The notes: generated by a model from the sequence alone, not told the origin. A stretch of 64,000 nt of DNA from Lachnospiraceae bacterium EP-SM-12S-S03 (GCA_020540725.1 JAJBSL010000015.1:1-64000); one strand, 5' to 3'. Counted from the first letter of the stretch, positions 36,325-46,591 are shown. Numbers and translations: made by a program.

Positions 36325-38415
36325 CTAGTCTTCTGCCACATCTTTCATAGAGAAGCTGATTCTTCCCATTTTATCTTTTCCAAGACATACAACCTTAACT
36401 TTATCTCCAAGTGTCAGAACATCTTCTACATGTTTGATTCTGTCTTTAGAAATCTTTGAAATGTGTACCATTCCTTCTTTTCCAGGTGCAAACTCAATGA
36501 AAGCGCCAAATTCTTTGATGCTGACTACCTTTCCTTCAAATACTTGTCCTGCTTCAAAGTCTGTCACAATGATAGAAATCATTCTCATTGCTTCATCCAT
36601 AGCCTCGGCATCTACACCACAAATGGATACGAATCCTTCATCTGTAATATCAATCTTAACGCCTGTCTGCTCAATGATTGCATTGATCGTCTTACCACGC
36701 TGTCCAACAACATCACCGATCTTAGCCGGATCAATCTGCATCTGGCGGATCTTCGGAGCGAAAGGTCCTACTTCTGGTCTTGGCTCTGCAATCGCTTTGC
36801 TCATTACTTCGTCTAAGATGTATGTTCTTGCTTTCTTTGTGCATGCAATTGCTTCTTCAATGATCGGTCTTGTAAGTCCATGAATCTTGATATCCATCTG
36901 AATAGCAGTGATACCTTTGTGTGTACCTGCAACTTTAAAATCCATATCGCCGAAGAAATCTTCCAATCCCTGAATATCTGTAAGAACGATGTAATCATCA
37001 TCTGTCTCACCTGTCACAAGTCCTGCGGAAATACCTGCTACTGCAGATTTAATCGGAACTCCGGCAGCCATAAGTGACATACTGGATGCACAGACACTTG
37101 CCTGTGATGTGGATCCGTTGGACTCAAATGTTTCAGACACTGTACGGATCGCATATGGAAATTCTTCTTCTGTCGGAAGTACCGGCACAAGCGCTCTCTC
37201 TGCCAATGCACCATGTCCGATTTCACGACGTCCCGGTCCTCTGGATGGTTTTGTCTCACCTACAGAGTATGATGGGAAGTTATAGTGGTGCATATATCTC
37301 TTGGATGTCTCAAGTTCATTGAGTCCATCGATTCTCTGGGCCTCAGATAATGGTGCTAATGTCGTAATATTGCAGATCTGTGTCTGTCCACGGGTAAACA
37401 TAGCGGAACCGTGTACTCTCGGAATAATGTCAATCTCAGCAGCGAGCGGTCTGATCTGGTCGATTGCTCTTCCATCCGGACGTTTGTGGTCTTTTAAGAT
37501 CATCTTTCTTACTGTCTTTTTCTGATACTGGTATAATGCTTCTCCGATCAACGGTAACCATTCTTCATTTTCAGCAAATGCTTCTTCTAATTTCTCTGTG
37601 ATCACACGGATGTTTTCTTCACGAATCTGTTTCTCGTCTGTGAATACTGCTTCTTCCATCTCTTCCGGAGTTACGATTTCACGGATTGCCGCAAATAATT
37701 CTTCCGGCACTGCACAGCTTGTGTACTCGTGTTTTTCTTTTCCGCATTCTGCAACGATCGTATCGATAAATGCAATAACCTTCTGGTTCATCTCGTGTGC
37801 TGCAAAAATCGCCTCGATCATCTTGTCTTCCGGTACTTCATTCGCACCCGCTTCAATCATGATTACTTTCTCTCTTGTGGAGGCTACTGTAAGCTGAAGA
37901 TCAGAAAGTGCACTCTGTACAGAGTTTGGGTTGAAGATAAACTCTCCGTCAATCATACCAACCTGTGTTGTAGATGTCGGTCCATCGAACGGAATGTCAG
38001 AGATTGCCGTTGCGATTGCAGAACCAAGCATCGCCGTCAATTCTGGGCTGCACTCCGGGTCCACAGATAATACAAGGTTGTTAAGTGTTACGTCATTTCT
38101 GTAATCCTTCGGGAATAACGGACGCATCGGTCTGTCGATTACGCGGGATGTAAGGATTGCATTCTCAGATGCCTTTCCCTCTCTCTTATTGAATCCTCCC
38201 GGGATTTTACCTACCGCGTATAATTTCTCTTCATATTCTACACTTAACGGGAAGAAATCGATTCCTTCTCTTGGCTTATCCGATGCTGTTGCTGTAGATA
38301 ATACAACAGTATCGCCATAGTGCATCAGCGCTGCACCGTTTGCCTGTGCTGCAACTCTTCCAACGTCTACACGAAGCGTTCTGCCGGCTAATTCCATTTC
38401 AAACTTCTTAAACAT
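36325..38415 (-). CDS. pnp: Polyribonucleotide nucleotidyltransferase
   Basis: Phosphorolytic 3'-5' exoribonuclease. Two RNase PH-like domains (about 1-230 and 310-540; FTRGQTQICNITTLAPL, SYSVGETKPSRGPGRREIGHG), a KH domain (about 550-610, VVGQRGKTINAIIEQTG) and an S1 domain (about 620-690, KVVSIKEFGAFIEFAPGKEG). 696 residues. ATG after AAAAGGAGAACACAT; an upstream in-frame extension lacks a ribosome site and is discarded. Confidence 0.98.
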   Translation of the reverse strand: MFKKFEMELAGRTLRVDVGRVAAQANGAALMHYGDTVVLSTATASDKPREGIDFFPLSVEYEEKLYAVGKIPGGFNKREGKASENAILTSRVIDRPMRPLFPKDYRNDVTLNNLVLSVDPECSPELTAMLGSAIATAISDIPFDGPTSTTQVGMIDGEFIFNPNSVQSALSDLQLTVASTREKVIMIEAGANEVPEDKMIEAIFAAHEMNQKVIAFIDTIVAECGKEKHEYTSCAVPEELFAAIREIVTPEEMEEAVFTDEKQIREENIRVITEKLEEAFAENEEWLPLIGEALYQYQKKTVRKMILKDHKRPDGRAIDQIRPLAAEIDIIPRVHGSAMFTRGQTQICNITTLAPLSEAQRIDGLNELETSKRYMHHYNFPSYSVGETKPSRGPGRREIGHGALAERALVPVLPTEEEFPYAIRTVSETFESNGSTSQASVCASSMSLMAAGVPIKSAVAGISAGLVTGETDDDYIVLTDIQGLEDFFGDMDFKVAGTHKGITAIQMDIKIHGLTRPIIEEAIACTKKARTYILDEVMSKAIAEPRPEVGPFAPKIRQMQIDPAKIGDVVGQRGKTINAIIEQTGVKIDITDEGFVSICGVDAEAMDEAMRMISIIVTDFEAGQVFEGKVVSIKEFGAFIEFAPGKEGMVHISKISKDRIKHVEDVLTLGDKVKVVCLGKDKMGRISFSMKDVAED

Positions 38416-38461
38416 ATGTGTTCTCCTTTTCTTTCTCATTTGACAAGTGATTCCGAAACAA

Positions 38462-38561
38462 CTGAAAAACACACCATCCCTGATGTACTTTTCAGTGGTC
38501 TCGGCATATATCCCCTGCCATAACCTTATATATTATAGCATAATTATCATATAAATGTAAA
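38462..38561 (-). promoter_or_regulatory. Promoter and structured leader of pnp
   Basis: TTTACA (38556-38561), 18-bp spacer, TATAAT (38532-38537) on the minus strand start a leader of about 110 bases. The leader can fold a GGT..GGCA/TGCC..ACC stem (38497-38525) and a CTGAAAA/TTTTCAG stem (38462-38495). PNPase autoregulates through leader structure in other bacteria; here that is only a possibility. Confidence 0.55.
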
Positions 38562-38569
38562 CTAAAAAT

Positions 38570-38599
38570 AGCTTAACACATTTTATTCTATGTTAAGCT
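38570..38599 (-). terminator. Second hairpin between rpsO and pnp
   Basis: AGCTTAACA pairs with TGTTAAGCT (38570-38578 with 38591-38599) and is followed on the minus strand by ATTTTTAG. It sits just upstream of the pnp promoter, as a backup terminator for rpsO. Confidence 0.65.
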
Positions 38600-38633
38600 G
38601 TTGTCCACATACAATAACTTTCCTATATCATAA

Positions 38634-38660
38634 AAAATCCCCGGAGATTCCGGGGATTTT
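38634..38660 (-). terminator. Terminator of rpsO
   Basis: A perfect 12-bp stem with a 3-base loop (38634-38645 with 38649-38660), GC-rich core CCCCGGA/TCCGGGG, followed by further T on the minus strand. Confidence 0.9.
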
Positions 38661-38707
38661 GTGTTGTTGTGTTGTGTGTCTTATAATTTTCAAATACTTC
38701 AGTCGGA

Positions 38708-38974
38708 TTATTTTCTTAATCCTAATCTCTCAATTAAAGAACGGTATCTTTCGATATCTGTTTTCTTTAAGTAAGCAAGTAAACCTCTTCTCTGACCTAC
38801 CATTTTAAGAAGACCTCTTCTTGAGTGGTGATCCTTCGGGTTTGCTTTGAAGTGATCTGTTAACTCGTTAATTCTTGCTGTTAAGATAGCGATCTGAACT
38901 TCTGGTGATCCTGTGTCTCCTTCTGTTCTGCCGTACTCAGCGATGATTGCCTGTTTTTTTTCCTTTGCGATCAT
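38708..38974 (-). CDS. rpsO: 30S ribosomal protein S15
   Basis: Binds the central domain of 16S rRNA. The 88 residues include [20 protein letters not shown] and [16 protein letters not shown], the S15 signature. ATG after TAGGAGGAAATGTAA. Own promoter and terminator, so uncoupled from pnp. Confidence 0.98.
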   Translation of the reverse strand: MIAKEKKQAIIAEYGRTEGDTGSPEVQIAILTARINELTDHFKANPKDHHSRRGLLKMVGQRRGLLAYLKKTDIERYRSLIERLGLRK

Positions 38975-38999
38975 TTACATTTCCTCCTATTAAAACTTT

Positions 39000-39065
39000 G
39001 TTAAACGCCTGATATTAAGTAAGGGTTGGAGTATCCCGTCACCGAATATCGGCTAATTTCATACT
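39000..39065 (-). promoter_or_regulatory. rpsO 5' leader, possible S15 autoregulatory RNA
   Basis: The transcribed leader of about 95 bases contains a CCGATATTCGG stem-loop (39042-39052) and a GGGATAC/AACCC region. S15 represses its own mRNA in several bacteria through such leaders. I see pairing potential but cannot match a defined family. Confidence 0.3.
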
Positions 39066-39070
39066 TGCAT

Positions 39071-39099
39071 AGTATAACACAACTTCCCAAGCATGTAAA
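39071..39099 (-). promoter_or_regulatory. Sigma-A promoter of rpsO
   Basis: TTTACA (39094-39099), 17-bp spacer, TATACT (39071-39076) on the minus strand. Confidence 0.7.
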
Positions 39100-39106
39100 T
39101 ACTTTT

Positions 39107-40747
39107 TTATTCATCTTCTGCCCCATGTTCTTCTGGTTTCAAAATTGCAAATGCAATATTTGTTGCATGGTCTGCAATTCTTTCCAATCCGGATACGGTG
39201 TCAGAAAATACCATTCCCGCTTCCGGTGTACACTCATTCGTTGTAAGTCTCTTCACGTGCAAACGTTGATACTTTCTTTCTTTCAGATCGATCATATCTT
39301 CCAGCTCCAAAATTTCCTGCATATGTTCCTGATTCTTTTTCGAGAACATTTCAATAGAATAATTTAAAATTTCCAGAACACTTTCCGTCATATCTCGTAG
39401 CTGTGTTCTTCCTTTATCACTAACATCGAGACTATTTTGGATACAATCCTGTGCGGAGTCCGCAAAATTTTCCGCATGGTCTCCAATACGTTCTATATCA
39501 TTTACTACATGGAAGAGTCCACCTAAAATTTTCTTATCTTCCAACGGAGGATCCAATTCATTTACTTTTACAAGATAGTCTGTAATCTTCTTATTTAGAA
39601 AATTGATATATTTCTCCCGTCGGTAAACCGTTGGAATTTTTTCTTCCTTCTTGTCACAAAGAGCATCCATACTTTCTTTTAAGTTCTCGATTGCCATTTG
39701 TCCCATATGCTCAATTTCCAGAATTGCCGCACTGATCGCCGTATTGGGAACCAGCATATGACCAGTATTCCCAATATATTTCAAAGCAAATTCATCTTCC
39801 GCTTCTTTATCTTTCCCCGGCACAATCTTATAGGTAAATTTCACCACATATCCCATGAATGGGAAGAGCAGAATCACTTCCACCACTTTGATCAACGTAT
39901 GTGCATTGGCAACGGCACGGGCAATGTTGCCTCCAGACATATCAAGAATCGTATCGGCAATCGGATTCAGAGCAAACATTAACACTACAAAAATAATTGC
40001 CGATCCGATGATATTAAACAAAAAATGAATCCATGCTGCTCTTTTGGCATCTTTTTTGCCTCCGATACTTGCAAGAAGCGCCGAAACACAAGACCCCATA
40101 TTACATCCTAAAATAAGGAAAAAGCAGATATTGAATTCCAAAAGTCCCTGACTTGCCATAAGAAGCACAATTCCTACTGTTGCGGAGGAACTCTGCAGGA
40201 TTGCAGTAATCACAAACCCTACAAGTACACCCATCCCTGCATTATCAAGAGAACCTAAAACTTCTACAATATACGGGGATTCTTTCAATGTGGACATGGC
40301 AGAGGACATTCCGCTTAATCCCATAAATAAGATACCAAATCCCAGTACAACTTCTCCGGCTCTTTTCACTCCGTTTTTCTTGCAAAACATTACCATGACC
40401 ACACCGATCATGACAAATAAAGGAGCAACTTCCGAAAGATTGAACGCAATAAGCTGCGATGTCACTGTAGTACCGATATTTGCGCCAAGGATTACTCCTG
40501 TCGCCTGTAAAAGTGTCATAAGTCCTGAATTCACAAAACTCACAACCATTACTGTTGTCGCACTTGATGACTGAACCACTGCCGTAAATAATATACCGAC
40601 AAGCATTCCCACAAATCTGTTCTTTGTAAAAAACTCCAGAATGCCTCTCATTTTTGCTCCGGCTGATTTCTCTAAACCTTCACTCATCAATTTCATTCCA
40701 TAAAGGAATAACCCTAGTCCTCCCACTAAAGAAAATGCAATCGCCAT
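39107..40747 (-). CDS. Na+/phosphate cotransporter with PhoU domain (NptA family)
   Basis: Sodium-driven phosphate importer. Two inverted Na/Pi repeats of membrane helices with the QSSSATTVMVVSFVN (about 60-75) and QSSSATVGIVLL (about 190) signatures, then a cytoplasmic PhoU-like helical domain (about 340-546). ATG at 40747; an adjacent in-frame GTG at 40750 is equally close to the GGAG. It follows ribF by 12 bp, possibly as the last gene of the nusA-infB transcript. Confidence 0.93.
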   Translation of the reverse strand: MAIAFSLVGGLGLFLYGMKLMSEGLEKSAGAKMRGILEFFTKNRFVGMLVGILFTAVVQSSSATTVMVVSFVNSGLMTLLQATGVILGANIGTTVTSQLIAFNLSEVAPLFVMIGVVMVMFCKKNGVKRAGEVVLGFGILFMGLSGMSSAMSTLKESPYIVEVLGSLDNAGMGVLVGFVITAILQSSSATVGIVLLMASQGLLEFNICFFLILGCNMGSCVSALLASIGGKKDAKRAAWIHFLFNIIGSAIIFVVLMFALNPIADTILDMSGGNIARAVANAHTLIKVVEVILLFPFMGYVVKFTYKIVPGKDKEAEDEFALKYIGNTGHMLVPNTAISAAILEIEHMGQMAIENLKESMDALCDKKEEKIPTVYRREKYINFLNKKITDYLVKVNELDPPLEDKKILGGLFHVVNDIERIGDHAENFADSAQDCIQNSLDVSDKGRTQLRDMTESVLEILNYSIEMFSKKNQEHMQEILELEDMIDLKERKYQRLHVKRLTTNECTPEAGMVFSDTVSGLERIADHATNIAFAILKPEEHGAEDE

Positions 40748-40762
40748 CACTTTACATATCTC

Positions 40763-41686
40763 CTATTGTACGTTTTCAAAATATTGTTTTCCTGTTTCAA
40801 TATCCTGATTCACTCTTTGCTGCAGTTCTTCCACTGAAGAAAATTTCTGTTCTTCTCTTACAAACTTACGTAGTCTTACTTCAATCTGCTGTCCATAGGC
40901 CTGTTCCTCATAGTCGAACAAAAATGTCTCTATTGTAGTAATATTATCATCCGACACTGTGGGTCTGCATCCCACATTTCCAATGCCTGCATATACATTT
41001 CCTTCCGAAAAGACATTGCATATGTATACTCCATTTGGCGGCAGCATTTTCTCTTCTGCCGGTAAGATATTCATAGTTGGAAATCCAAGCTTTCGTCCAA
41101 GCGCTTTCCCATGTTTTACACTGCCCGCAATAAAATAGGGACGACCCAGAAGTGTTTCCACAAGCTCAATATTTCCCTTCGCCATCTCTTCTTTTATGAA
41201 TGTACTGCTGATTTCACGGTCACCGTACATCTCTTTTGGAATCACATCTAACCGATATCCATAAACCGCTTCATACTCTTTCAGCATATGGATATCTCCT
41301 CTTTTGTTATGACCAAAACGAAAATCCGTTCCAACCACAACATATTTCGCATGAAATTTTCCAATCAAAATGTCCCGTATGAAGTCTTCCGCTTCCATCG
41401 TATAAACCTCTTCTACAAAAGGACATTCCACAAGATAATCTACCTTATCCTCCAAAAAGAGAGTTTTTTCTTCACTTGTCATTAAGTTCTTTTTCTTCAA
41501 TCCCTTTTCTTTAAAAAATGGGAGCATGTCGAAAGAAAAAACAACGCTTTTTACTTCCGTCCCTGCATAGGATTGTACCCGTTCCACTAATTTCAGATGT
41601 CCTCTGTGCAGTCCATCAAATTTCCCCAACGTGATTGCCGTATATGCCGGGTCATGATAGGACTCCATTCCTCTGATATACTGCAT
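40763..41686 (-). CDS. ribF: Bifunctional riboflavin kinase/FAD synthetase
   Basis: Makes FMN and FAD. N-terminal adenylyltransferase domain with GKFDGLHRGHLKL and the STFIKEEMAKG motif; C-terminal flavokinase domain with GKALGRKLGFPTMNI and NGVYIC. 307 residues. ATG chosen because AAGAGGAATATAGT precedes it. It follows truB, the usual order. No FMN riboswitch. Confidence 0.96.
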   Translation of the reverse strand: MQYIRGMESYHDPAYTAITLGKFDGLHRGHLKLVERVQSYAGTEVKSVVFSFDMLPFFKEKGLKKKNLMTSEEKTLFLEDKVDYLVECPFVEEVYTMEAEDFIRDILIGKFHAKYVVVGTDFRFGHNKRGDIHMLKEYEAVYGYRLDVIPKEMYGDREISSTFIKEEMAKGNIELVETLLGRPYFIAGSVKHGKALGRKLGFPTMNILPAEEKMLPPNGVYICNVFSEGNVYAGIGNVGCRPTVSDDNITTIETFLFDYEEQAYGQQIEVRLRKFVREEQKFSSVEELQQRVNQDIETGKQYFENVQ

Positions 41687-41708
41687 ACTATATTCCTCTT
41701 GTCCGTTT

Positions 41709-42614
41709 CTATTTGTCAAAAAACATCTTAATAATTTTAAACTGTCTCTTCTCTGTCTCATAACGGTAAAGTCCGATAAACCGTTGCATATGATCATACA
41801 CCCTGATCTGCTCTCCGTCTTGAAGATTCTCTATCCGCTCTGCCTGATTTCTATAGAACGGATTCCCATTATAAAGAAGAGGACTGTATTGTTCTTTTAC
41901 TTTGATCTTCCGGTAAGTCGGAAACATCTCGTCAATCGGAAGAAGGATTTCCTTCAATTTTCCTTCTTCTTTCTTTTGCGCAATCTGCGCCAGCGTCAAA
42001 CTATCTTCTATATGAAAAGAGCTTACCTGGGTACGTATAAGTTCTTCCATACATCCACCACACCCAAGTTTCTCTCCTATATCATGGCAAAGTGTCCGTA
42101 TATATGTTCCTTTCGAACAGGACACTTCCATACGGATTCTCGGAAGTGTAATTTCTTTGATCACAATGCGAAAAATCTCTACGCTTCTTGCTTTTCGCTC
42201 AATTTCGATTCCTTCACGCGCAAGTTCATAAAGTTTTTTTCCGTTCACCTTAAGTGCAGAATACATTGGTGGAATCTGATCATACACCCCTACAAACGAG
42301 CGGATCACTTCCCGCACCATTTCCTCCGTAATTCCATCCATACTTTTCTCAGCAAGAACTGTTCCGCTGATATCCTGTGTATCTGTTGCTTTTCCAAGTA
42401 AAAGTACCGTTTCGTATGTCTTATCTTTCTCTGTCAGAAGATCACAAAGTTTGGTTGCCTTTCCAAGACAAACCGGAAGAACGCCCACCGCATCCGGGTC
42501 AAGCGTTCCTGTATGTCCGATTTTTTTCTGTCCCACAATGCCACGAAGTTTTGCAACTACATCATGGGATGTAAATCCTTTTTCTTTATATACATTTAAA
42601 ATACCGTGTATCAT
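41709..42614 (-). CDS. truB: tRNA pseudouridine-55 synthase
   Basis: Makes pseudouridine in the T-loop of tRNAs. Motif HGILNVYKEKGFTSHDVV at the start, catalytic GHTGTLDPDAVGVLPV (about 35-50) and PMYSALKVNGKKLYELAREG. 301 residues. Ends before ribF and begins 2 bp after the nrnA stop. Confidence 0.97.
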   Translation of the reverse strand: MIHGILNVYKEKGFTSHDVVAKLRGIVGQKKIGHTGTLDPDAVGVLPVCLGKATKLCDLLTEKDKTYETVLLLGKATDTQDISGTVLAEKSMDGITEEMVREVIRSFVGVYDQIPPMYSALKVNGKKLYELAREGIEIERKARSVEIFRIVIKEITLPRIRMEVSCSKGTYIRTLCHDIGEKLGCGGCMEELIRTQVSSFHIEDSLTLAQIAQKKEEGKLKEILLPIDEMFPTYRKIKVKEQYSPLLYNGNPFYRNQAERIENLQDGEQIRVYDHMQRFIGLYRYETEKRQFKIIKMFFDK

Positions 42615-42616
42615 CC

Positions 42617-43570
42617 TTAGTCCTGTCCTTCCGAAAGTGCCAACTTGATTTGTTCTGAAAGGCTATGGATGATATCCTGAAGATCACCTTTCATTGTAAG
42701 TCCTGCAGCCTTCTTATGACCGCCTCCTCCAAAATACGAGGCAATACGGCTGACATCCACTTCGGAATCCGAACGAAGACTTACTTTGTATTCCTGTTCT
42801 TCTGTCTCATACAGGAATACCGCAACTTTCACGCCTTTTGTTACACGTAACTGACTTACAATTCCTTCCAGATCTTTCGGTGTTGCTCCGTAGAAATCCA
42901 TAGTTTTTCTGGAAACCGAAGACACAATGCACTGTCCATCCAGAAATAGTGCACTTTCTAAAAGCGCTTTTCCGAGCAATTGATTCTGCACATATGTCTT
43001 CTCATAATAAGTATCTGTAACGATTCTGGAATAGTCAATTCCTTTGCTCATCAAATCTGCCGCAACAACCATTGTTTCCGGAGAAGTGCAAGTATACTGA
43101 AATACTCCTGTATCATGCACAATCCCAAGATAAAGACATTCCGCAATCTCTTTTGTGATTTTTTCTTTCTCTAAAAGTTCATATACAAGTTCGGAAGTGG
43201 AACTTGCATCCGGCTTGATATAGTTACTTTTTCCAAAGCCCGGATTGCTGATGTGGTGATCTATGGAAACAGTATCTTTCGCTTTCAGAAATGCCGCTTC
43301 CGCAAACCCAAGTCGTCCTGCATCTCCACAATCCAGTGAAATGAACAAATCATATGTCCTGTTTTTTAATACATGGGAAATCTCTTCTGTCCCTTTTAAA
43401 AAATGAAAACTCTCCGGAATATCCTCCAGATACACATCTACATCTTTCTCAGGATACCATGTGCGAATATAATTATAAACACCCATACAGGAGCCGGTGC
43501 AGTCCCCATCCGGCCTCATATGTCCGCCGATGGCAACTGTACGGGCATGTTCCAATGCCTTTAAAAGCAT
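42617..43570 (-). CDS. nrnA: DHH/DHHA1 phosphoesterase (NrnA-like)
   Basis: Degrades nanoRNA and/or 3'-phosphoadenosine 5'-phosphate in Bacillus relatives; cyclic-dinucleotide products are also substrates in some. Motifs H17/D21/D23 in GGHMRPDGDCTGS, LDCGD, the DHH motif SIDHHISNP, and C-terminal DHHA1 FGGGGHKKAAG. 318 residues. ATG at 43570 has AAGAGG 9 bases upstream, better than the GTG three codons before. Overlap with rbfA region is minimal. Confidence 0.92.
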   Translation of the reverse strand: MLLKALEHARTVAIGGHMRPDGDCTGSCMGVYNYIRTWYPEKDVDVYLEDIPESFHFLKGTEEISHVLKNRTYDLFISLDCGDAGRLGFAEAAFLKAKDTVSIDHHISNPGFGKSNYIKPDASSTSELVYELLEKEKITKEIAECLYLGIVHDTGVFQYTCTSPETMVVAADLMSKGIDYSRIVTDTYYEKTYVQNQLLGKALLESALFLDGQCIVSSVSRKTMDFYGATPKDLEGIVSQLRVTKGVKVAVFLYETEEQEYKVSLRSDSEVDVSRIASYFGGGGHKKAAGLTMKGDLQDIIHSLSEQIKLALSEGQD

Positions 43571-43571
43571 T

Positions 43572-43943
43572 TTATTCACCCTCTTCTTTGATATCTTTTG
43601 TCACTTCGTCAATTTTCTTTGACATTGCTACACCGTAAGCAATGGACTGATCCAGTACAAATTTCACTTCCGGTGTATTTCTCATATTTAAGCCTCGTGC
43701 AAGTTCTCTTCTAATATAACCTTCTGCACTCTGCAACCCTTTGATCGTATCCTCCTGAGCCTTTTCATCCCCAAGAACACTGATGTACGCTTTACATGTT
43801 TTCAAATCCGGGGCAACCTCCACGGCTACCACCGATGTCATCGGTGCAACACGCGGATCTTTGATGCCTTCTCTTAAAATATTACTCAGTTCTTTCTGAA
43901 CTTCTGCATTGATTCTTGTATTTTTAATACTGTTTTTTCTCAA
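43572..43943 (-). CDS. rbfA: 30S ribosome-binding factor A
   Basis: A KH-fold factor for late 30S maturation. Starts MRKNSIKNTRINAEVQKELS, the canonical N-terminus, from a TTG codon with TAGGAG 6 bases upstream. The earlier in-frame TTG would add nine residues not found in the family. It overlaps the infB 3' end no further than its ribosome site. 123 residues. Confidence 0.95.
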   Translation of the reverse strand: MRKNSIKNTRINAEVQKELSNILREGIKDPRVAPMTSVVAVEVAPDLKTCKAYISVLGDEKAQEDTIKGLQSAEGYIRRELARGLNMRNTPEVKFVLDQSIAYGVAMSKKIDEVTKDIKEEGE

Positions 43944-43953
43944 ATCCAGTCTC

Positions 43954-46575
43954 CTATCTAGGAACCTCAACCATCTTATAAGCTTCTACCTGGTCTAATT
44001 CCTTCACATCATTAAATTTCTCAAATACGAAACCACATTCGTATCCTGCTTTTACTTCTTTTACATCATCTTTGAAACGCTTCAAGGAAGCCAACGGTCC
44101 GTCAAAGATTACAATACCATCACGGATAATACGTGCAGAACATCCTCTCTCAAAGATACCATCAAGAACATAAGATCCAGCAATTGTACCTACTCCCGAC
44201 GCTTTAAATGTCTGACGAACTTCTGCGTGTCCGATTACTTTCTCCTCAAATACCGGATCCAGCATACCCTTCATCGCTGCCTGTACATCTTCAATTGCAT
44301 TGTAGATGACACGATATAATCTCAAATCCACACCTTCTCGCTCTGCGATTTCTTTTGCGGTTGCATCCGGACGTACATTAAATCCGATAATGATTGCATT
44401 AGATGCAGATGCAAGTGTTACATCAGATTCATTGATGGCACCAACACCACCATGAATGATCTTAATGACTACTTCATCATTTGAGAGTTTCAGAAGACTC
44501 TGTTTTACCGCTTCCACGGAACCTTGCACATCCGCTTTTACAATGATTCCGAGTTCTTTCAAGTTACCTGCCTGAATCTGTGTGAACAGATCATCCAATG
44601 ACATTTTAGATTTTGTATCTTCCAAAAGTTTTACCTTGTTCTGTGCAATAAATGTTTCTGCAAAACTTCTTGCTTCCTTCTCGTTATCACAAGCAACGAA
44701 TACTTCGCCTGCATTCGGAACATCATTTAATCCAAGGATTTCAACCGGCGTAGAAGGACCTGCTTCTTTCACACGTCTTCCCTTATCATCGATCATGGCT
44801 CTTACTTTACCATGTGCAGAACCTGCTGCAATGGCATCTCCCACATGCAGTGTACCTTTCTGTACAAGCACTGTTGCCACAGACCCTTTTCCTTTATCAA
44901 GTTCTGCCTCAATAACAAGACCTCTTGCTTTTCTGTCCGGATTTGCTTTCAATTCCAAAACTTCTGCAGTTAGAAGAATCATTTCCAGCAAGTCTTCAAT
45001 CCCTTCTCCTGTCTTTGCAGATACCGGTACAAAAATTGTGCTTCCACCCCAATCTTCTGCAATCAGTTCATACTCTGTGAGTTCCTGTTTTACACGTTCA
45101 ATATTTGCACTTGGCTTATCAATTTTGTTGACTGCAACGATAATCTCGATACCTGCTGCTTTCGCATGGCTGATTGCTTCCACAGTCTGCGGCATTACAC
45201 CATCATCGGCTGCAACAACAAGAATTGCAATATCTGTAGATTGCGCACCTCTTAGACGCATTGCTGTAAATGCCTCATGTCCCGGCGTATCTAAGAATGT
45301 GATCTTCTCTCCGTTTACTTGCGCCACATACGCACCGATATGTTGTGTAATACCACCCGCCTCACGATCTGTCACGTTTGTATTACGGATTGCATCAAGA
45401 AGGGATGTTTTACCATGGTCAACGTGTCCCATTACACAGACAACCGGCGGACGTTTTTCCATATCTTTTTCATCCTCTTCCTCTTCTTTCAGAAGTTCCT
45501 CAATCACATCTACTACTTCTTCTTTCTCACAGAGAACTTCAAATTCCATTGCGATTTCTTCTGCTGTTTCAAAATCAACTTCCTGATTTACTGTCACAAT
45601 CTTTCCTTGGAGGAAAAGCTTCTTCACGATTGCGGATGGCTGAATCTTCATTTTTTCAGCCAATTCTTTGATCGTAATTACTTCCGGAAGCGTGATCATT
45701 TTAATCTTCTCTTCTACTTTCTCTTCTTTTTTCGGCTGTGGCTTTACAGGTGCCGGAGCTGGTTTCCCTTTTTTCGCTTGTTTTCCAGTTTTTCCTTTTC
45801 CGTCTTCCATATCATCCTGACGATAATCTTTTTTCTTATAGGCATCTTTGTCCTTTGGTTTCTGACGCTGCGGTTTCCCTTGTTCCGGCATAATCGGCGC
45901 CGGAATTGATGGTGCATTTCTTCTATCATCGCGACGGTTGTCGTCTCTTCTATCGCCTCTTCTGTCATCACGACGGTTATCGTCTTTTCTGTCACCTCTT
46001 CTGTCATCACGACGATTATCCCTGCGGTCATCTCTTCGGTTATCATCGCGGCGGTTATCACGTCTATCGCCTCTTCTGTCATCACGACGATTATCCCTGC
46101 GGTCATCTCTTCTATTATCATCACGGCGCTCTTCTCGTTTTGGTGCCGCATTGTTTGTCAGACTTTTTTTCACCTGACTATTATCTTGTGCCGGTCTCTC
46201 CTGACGTTCAGTTCTTTCTGCCTTTTCTTTATGAAAGGCCGGTTTATTCCCCTGATTTTGTCTTCCGTCACGGTTTCCACCTGTTTTTCCATCGCGGTTT
46301 CCACCTGCTTTTCCATTGCGGTTTGAACCCATCTTTCCAGCATTTTTACTATTCTGTGGACGGAACACCTGTACAATATGTTTTTTCTTTTGTGTATCTT
46401 CTGACGTTTTTTCGTCTTTTCCACCTTTCTCATCGAAAGATTTTTTTACTGTGTTAATTTCTTCATCCGAAAGCGAACTCATATGACTTTTCACCTCTAT
46501 ATTTTTTTCTTTCAATACATCTAGTACTTCTTTATTCGTTTTATCCATCTCTTTTGCTAATTCGTGTACTCTCAC
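43954..46575 (-). CDS. infB: Translation initiation factor IF-2
   Basis: Delivers initiator tRNA to the 30S subunit. N-terminal IF2N module ([20 protein letters not shown]), a long basic/acidic linker, a second IF2N module (about 300-350), then the GTPase with [22 protein letters not shown] and NKIDKP, and C-terminal domains. GTG start after AGAGGAGG. Residues about 146-219 are almost only Arg, Asp and Asn in [12 protein letters not shown] repeats, an unusual linker. 873 residues. Confidence 0.97.
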   Translation of the reverse strand: MRVHELAKEMDKTNKEVLDVLKEKNIEVKSHMSSLSDEEINTVKKSFDEKGGKDEKTSEDTQKKKHIVQVFRPQNSKNAGKMGSNRNGKAGGNRDGKTGGNRDGRQNQGNKPAFHKEKAERTERQERPAQDNSQVKKSLTNNAAPKREERRDDNRRDDRRDNRRDDRRGDRRDNRRDDNRRDDRRDNRRDDRRGDRKDDNRRDDRRGDRRDDNRRDDRRNAPSIPAPIMPEQGKPQRQKPKDKDAYKKKDYRQDDMEDGKGKTGKQAKKGKPAPAPVKPQPKKEEKVEEKIKMITLPEVITIKELAEKMKIQPSAIVKKLFLQGKIVTVNQEVDFETAEEIAMEFEVLCEKEEVVDVIEELLKEEEEDEKDMEKRPPVVCVMGHVDHGKTSLLDAIRNTNVTDREAGGITQHIGAYVAQVNGEKITFLDTPGHEAFTAMRLRGAQSTDIAILVVAADDGVMPQTVEAISHAKAAGIEIIVAVNKIDKPSANIERVKQELTEYELIAEDWGGSTIFVPVSAKTGEGIEDLLEMILLTAEVLELKANPDRKARGLVIEAELDKGKGSVATVLVQKGTLHVGDAIAAGSAHGKVRAMIDDKGRRVKEAGPSTPVEILGLNDVPNAGEVFVACDNEKEARSFAETFIAQNKVKLLEDTKSKMSLDDLFTQIQAGNLKELGIIVKADVQGSVEAVKQSLLKLSNDEVVIKIIHGGVGAINESDVTLASASNAIIIGFNVRPDATAKEIAEREGVDLRLYRVIYNAIEDVQAAMKGMLDPVFEEKVIGHAEVRQTFKASGVGTIAGSYVLDGIFERGCSARIIRDGIVIFDGPLASLKRFKDDVKEVKAGYECGFVFEKFNDVKELDQVEAYKMVEVPR
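45919..46140. repeat. RD-rich codon repeat array inside infB
   Basis: About 74 codons for Arg/Asp/Asn with a short unit of 4-8 codons ([12 protein letters not shown]). At DNA level the strings CGTCATCACGACG-like and CGGTTATC-like recur many times, making the tract prone to slippage and recombination. The frame is open throughout. Confidence 0.9.
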
Positions 46576-46591
46576 TATATTATTACCTCCT

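Noticed and set aside
44582..45586. 334-codon plus-strand frame opposite infB
   Set aside because: Ser/Thr-rich translation typical of an antisense shadow; infB motifs on the other strand are unambiguous.
45919..46140. CRISPR-like array
   Set aside because: The repeats are short, without unique spacers of constant length, and lie within the continuous infB reading frame.
46170..46433. Separate small basic protein inside infB
   Set aside because: Same-strand alternative frame of the repetitive linker; no ribosome site, composition explained by infB codons.
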